Of a DNA stretch of 64,000 bases, positions 60,464-64,000 are shown piece after piece (within the stretch, counting starts at the first letter, position 1; every line of letters starts with the position of its first letter). The translations under genes were made by a program, and so were the position numbers. The stretch is taken from positions 14,002,388 through 14,066,387 of the forward strand of contig NC_051855.1 in assembly GCF_905115235.1 (NCBI RefSeq), written 5' to 3'. The notes beneath the pieces are model-generated. The model was not told the origin of the DNA. It worked only from the letters and a program-made list of their open reading frames with translations, and searched no databases. The stretch comes from Hermetia illucens (Eukaryota; Arthropoda; Insecta; Diptera; Stratiomyidae).

Positions 60464-60775
60464 ACGCAATCATTAGCTATCAAGAGATATTGACTAATAT
60501 GCTACATACGTACAACAAGTGAACGGCATAACGACCTTCAGTATATTTAGATAAATCCTTCAAAACTGACTAATTAACATTGACCCGGCAGAAGACCAAT
60601 ATTTAATGCCAAAAAACTCTGGGATTGGATTAATAATGAAGACTCACTAACAACGAAAATGTTTCGGACTGGAAAATAGCCTGTTATATATTTTCATCTG
60701 CTAAATTCAAAAATCTCAATAGAAAATTCGCATTAGCTCTACTTTCAAAGATACAAGCGACATTCTATCGACAGT

Positions 60776-61129
60776 GTGCAAGGAGAAGAACTCAACACGC
60801 CTGATTTTGAAGATAAGGATAATCAACCGCACGCATTGACCCAATCAGAGTTGAGAGATCTGATTCGAGATCTTGATTTGTCACAAGAGAAGATGGAACT
60901 TCTAAGATCAAGGCCACAGCAATGGAATCTTCTGCAAAATTATATCATAGTCTCCATGTACAGAAAACATCAACGAAAAGGACAATATTTTAAATACTTG
61001 AGAGAGCAATTCCTAAGATTAAATGATCCAAAAATCAAGGAAGGCATCTTTGTTGGTCTTCAAATTCGTCAACTAGTGAAGGATTCCGCCTTCGACTTAG
61101 TTTTGGAAGGGAGAGAAAAGGAAGCTTAG
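60776..61129 (+). CDS. Copy of an uncharacterised arthropod protein family, incomplete
   Basis: The 117-codon frame starts near PHALTQSELRDLIRDLDLSQ and KMELLRSRPQQWNLLQN. It ends with FKYLREQFLRLNDPKIKEGI and FVGLQIRQLVKDSAFD. I recall both blocks from multi-copy, uncharacterised insect proteins of several hundred residues, in which they lie far apart. Here they are nearly adjacent. 'FLGNKRDYNS' in another frame just downstream (to about 61200) fits the same family. This looks like a shortened, dead copy, probably transposon-related. No function is known to me. Confidence 0.45.
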   Translation: MQGEELNTPDFEDKDNQPHALTQSELRDLIRDLDLSQEKMELLRSRPQQWNLLQNYIIVSMYRKHQRKGQYFKYLREQFLRLNDPKIKEGIFVGLQIRQLVKDSAFDLVLEGREKEA

Positions 61130-61399
61130 GATGCTCCTAAAGCAGTTACTCATGGATTTTTAGGGAATAAAAGAGATTATAACTCCACTCAGTTGATCAC
61201 AACACTCGTTTTCTTTATATAGTAGCATGGAGAGAAGATTGGCTGCATTTCCAAACAACGAAGGCGGATCTAGCGTTGTTAATGCCTGGAGCGGGATCTG
61301 TGCTCACTGTCGCTGTCGCCCAAAACAGCGCTTCCTAAATATACAGATTGATAGGCGTGTTAATATATTGCACATTAATGCAGATAGGAAGAATGCGAT

Positions 61400-62860
61400 C
61401 ACTAGTTAAATCCTTGAGGACCTTGGTTTTGTTGGTCAGTATCTTCAGTTCAACTCCACTTGCTGTCTCTTCCAGATCCAGAGCCATCCATTGAATCAGT
61501 CCACGTCTTTCAGCCAAGGCAGCATGAAGAACATTACTGACAACAAGATGAAAAGGAATCAGTGACTAGATATAATCTCGGTGGATTTTGCCTTCGACTT
61601 CAAATTAGTCTGAGAATTTACCTTGATGCATCCCCCCTGCGTAGAGCAATAGAAATACACTCCTTGTTCATGCTCTCCAAAATTTTCTTGAGAACGATTA
61701 AAAACAGGTGATGCGGTGGTCTAAAACCTGTACACTGCTCCACAATGCTCCGAAGGGTGTAAATCTGGTCGGTACAGGAGGATCCAGCCTGTTCTCTGTC
61801 TATCACTCCTTTGAGGTGTGGCTTGATTTGTTCCAAGATAATTTTAGCTAATTTGTTCGCGATAGCAGGGAGCACATAAATATCCCTCCAGTTGCCGCAA
61901 TCAATGCAGGTGCTGTTCTTTGGGATTTTAATAATCATCCCTTTCTTCAATTCATTGGGGAATATCTTAGTTTCCCATCATTTACCAATGGGCGGAAGTA
62001 ACAACGCTGCAAAAACTGCAAGGGCTACGCCGAGAAGTTCTGCGGGAAGACCATCAAGGCCCGCCACTTTGCTCTATTTAAGGGCGTTGATGGCAAAGAT
62101 TATTTCACCCCTATTTAGAGGGTAAGCTGATACCCGCATATTAAGGTTGTTTGCCATGTCTATACAAGAGATGGAAATTCATCGGATGTTCGACTAGCCA
62201 CAATGATGGCGAAATGCTTCTTGCACACTTGCACATTTGATGTTGGTCCGGACCAAATGGAGAGCAACTTATGGTACTCTCACTTTTTATGGCCCACGGA
62301 CCCCTCGTTTGGAGCATAGAACCCAAGTATACAAAACAAAGACGACTAATGGTTTCCTCCAGGGCAGAGGCAACTCATGAGACATTGCGCTATGCCCTGA
62401 ACGAGGGGACGGCGACTATAAAAAGTGAGAGTAAGCTGCTCTTCATTTGGTCCAGTCCAACCTCAAGTAGATGTGGCCTTAGGATCTCTCATATCCCAAA
62501 TAAAAATCTTGCTTAGGCACAAATTATTGGCTTCTTAAATTTGGATATAATTGCCGTCTTTGCGATTATATAAAAAGGAGCGCTTTCCACCTGTTGAAAC
62601 TTTCGGTCAAGCTTCTCCCAGGGAAGAGGTGAGGCAGCATCCGATAAGTTGGGTCTGTCTTTGACGAAATCGTTAGTCGTTCTGCAATCATGAACTGTTT
62701 TCGATGGCCACACGATAGTCAAGAGGTGAGTCCTTATCCGAGGCTTCGTTAGCGTTTCGGTAGCCATGCAATTTCGCAATTTGGGGGTTGCTCGCACTTT
62801 AAGCCAGCTTTTACCGCAAGTAGGAAATACTTTGAGTGCATTTTTAAACTTCAACTCTTA
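61400..62860 (-). mobile_element. Long LINE remnant (RTE/CR1-like reverse transcriptase)
   Basis: The minus strand holds, in order, an endonuclease-to-linker part (62513-62854), an AGLDGLPAELLGVALAVFAA segment and KKGMIIKIPKNSTCIDCGNW. VLPAIANKLAKIILEQIKPH, IDREQAGSSCTDQIYTLRSI and VEQCTGFRPPHH follow. These are the 'k.g.i.kipKkGd...c.NwRgi.lLpai.Kila.ii..Ri' and 'REQAGFR.g.sctdqi.tlr.iveq' motifs. Several frameshifts and stops interrupt it, and the YADD region is not found. Confidence 0.8.
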
Positions 62861-64000
62861 AGCCAGTTTTAAAAAGGACTAATTATTCCCTTTCATTTGT
62901 TATCCCACATTATCATATACTGAGAGAAAAGTGAAAACTCCCTTCAAATGAACGTGAACCCTCTGCCCTTAAACTTAACACAAAATCATGTCACTCGTTG
63001 CATGTATGTTCTAGGGCTCCACAGGAGACACAATACATTTAGCCTAGTTGCAGCTGACATGGAAGCATAGGATAACATTCATGTGAAGAATACTCGATTT
63101 ATCATTAGTTCCTTCCCGTCCTTTCATTTATTCCTATTTTCCGTTGTTCTTATCGACCCACCCGTCTATGAAAAATCCGTCTGTGTATCATTTAAAGGCA
63201 AAAAATTAAGCTGTGTAATTACTCCGATAATATCTTTAGTAGGAAAGGGAAATGTGTATGAATATGAATGAATAAATGTGTTTCTTGACTTCTTTCATAT
63301 GATTTTATCAGATAAATGAATGGATTTCATCAATAGTTCTTGACTTAGTTGTATATAGCTATTAGTGCGGGGTTCTCTTCCTAAGGTACTCCTCCGGATT
63401 TTTCAGAAATATCTTACTTTGCTTTAAAAGGACTTGCGATATCCCTTCCCTCAAAACTATCTTTAATTTCTGCGCTAACGACGACCTTAAAATTCATTTC
63501 AACTCCCTTAGACTTTTCACAATAATAACACTCCGACTTCGTTATAAATTATGGCCACCGTGTAAATATGATAAAGTATCTTAGATTAAACCTCTAGAAT
63601 ACCAAAAGTAGATAATGAAATAAGATAAGAAAATGATTTAGTGCAGCGTCGCCTATTTGCTTTTGGGTCTTCCTAACTGCTTTTGTTGTTTTCTTTTTAA
63701 TTTGTCACTTCTATTTCTTTTACCCCTTCTTAATGTTGAACTTTTTTTTCTCTATTAGCTTGAAAATCCATAGAATTCGCCATTGACCTAGGCAGCAGCC
63801 TCAGGTATCTGAAGGAAGCATCAGATCTTTCTGGCATTCAAATTGAGCTCACAACTCGAAGGATTTATTTAGTCAGAATTGGTTATAGTGTCTATAATTA
63901 TATATAGAAAACCATTAGGAAACTCATTACATTCCCGTTTTCCTCACCCTCATCCTTGCGTCATGTCATCCTTTTTCTTTTTTCCTTCATTTTCCTCGAA
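62861..64000. other. Non-coding right end
   Basis: No supported feature. A single open segment at 63083-63271 (+) has no recognisable motif. Confidence 0.35.

Noticed and set aside
1-64000. CRISPR array, operon or defence-island type system
   Set aside because: All genes are intron-bearing animal genes. No regularly spaced identical repeats or prokaryotic gene packing are present.

Overview
The window is a 64 kb piece of an AT-rich animal nuclear genome, most likely an insect and probably a dipteran. The evidence is short introns with GT..AG borders, a fused NitFhit gene of the fly type, many mariner copies and LINE tails, and a tRNA-derived SINE. There are no bacterial operons, CRISPR arrays or rRNA genes. 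All coordinates and splice joins were worked out by eye.

Layout, left to right. (1) 132-487 (+): last exons of a PDZ-domain protein. (2) 1109-1635: a degenerate tandem repeat of about 150 bp units. (3) 2515-4559 (+): NitFhit, a nitrilase-HIT fusion in seven exons. (4) 4851-9754 (-): MFSD11/UNC93-like transporter in five exons, convergent with NitFhit and with a 3.4 kb first intron. (5) 9.8-21.2 kb: mostly non-coding DNA full of mariner and LINE debris. (6) 21205-26956 (+): five exons of a putative secreted, prohormone-like protein that I cannot name. (7) 27-36 kb: transposon remnants, an intact-looking SINE with a target-site duplication, and a 3 kb AT-rich block. (8) 36223-37929 (+): a Cys-rich, probably secreted protein. 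(9) 39821-43681 (+): cytoplasmic isoleucyl-tRNA synthetase. (10) 45059-46009 (+): MOB3. (11) 46363-46605 (-): a small ORF resembling CFAP141. (12) 49139-54364 (+): Ataxin-7 homologue of the SAGA complex. (13) 54.4-64 kb: a gene-poor tail holding a decayed BEL/Pao fossil, an odorant-receptor-like fragment, a copy of an uncharacterised arthropod family and a long LINE remnant.

The host genes are not a functional cluster. They cover nucleotide metabolism (NitFhit), membrane transport (MFSD11), translation (IleRS), Hippo/STRIPAK-type signalling (MOB3), chromatin (Atxn7) and two orphan secreted proteins. The repeats include at least three mariner lineages, with internally deleted mini-copies, a pogo/Tigger-like TIR element, a second TIR element with long subterminal repeats, several LINE lineages and a SINE family in four copies. 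I found no clear new multi-gene system. The two orphan secreted genes and the deleted mini-transposons are the least explained parts.
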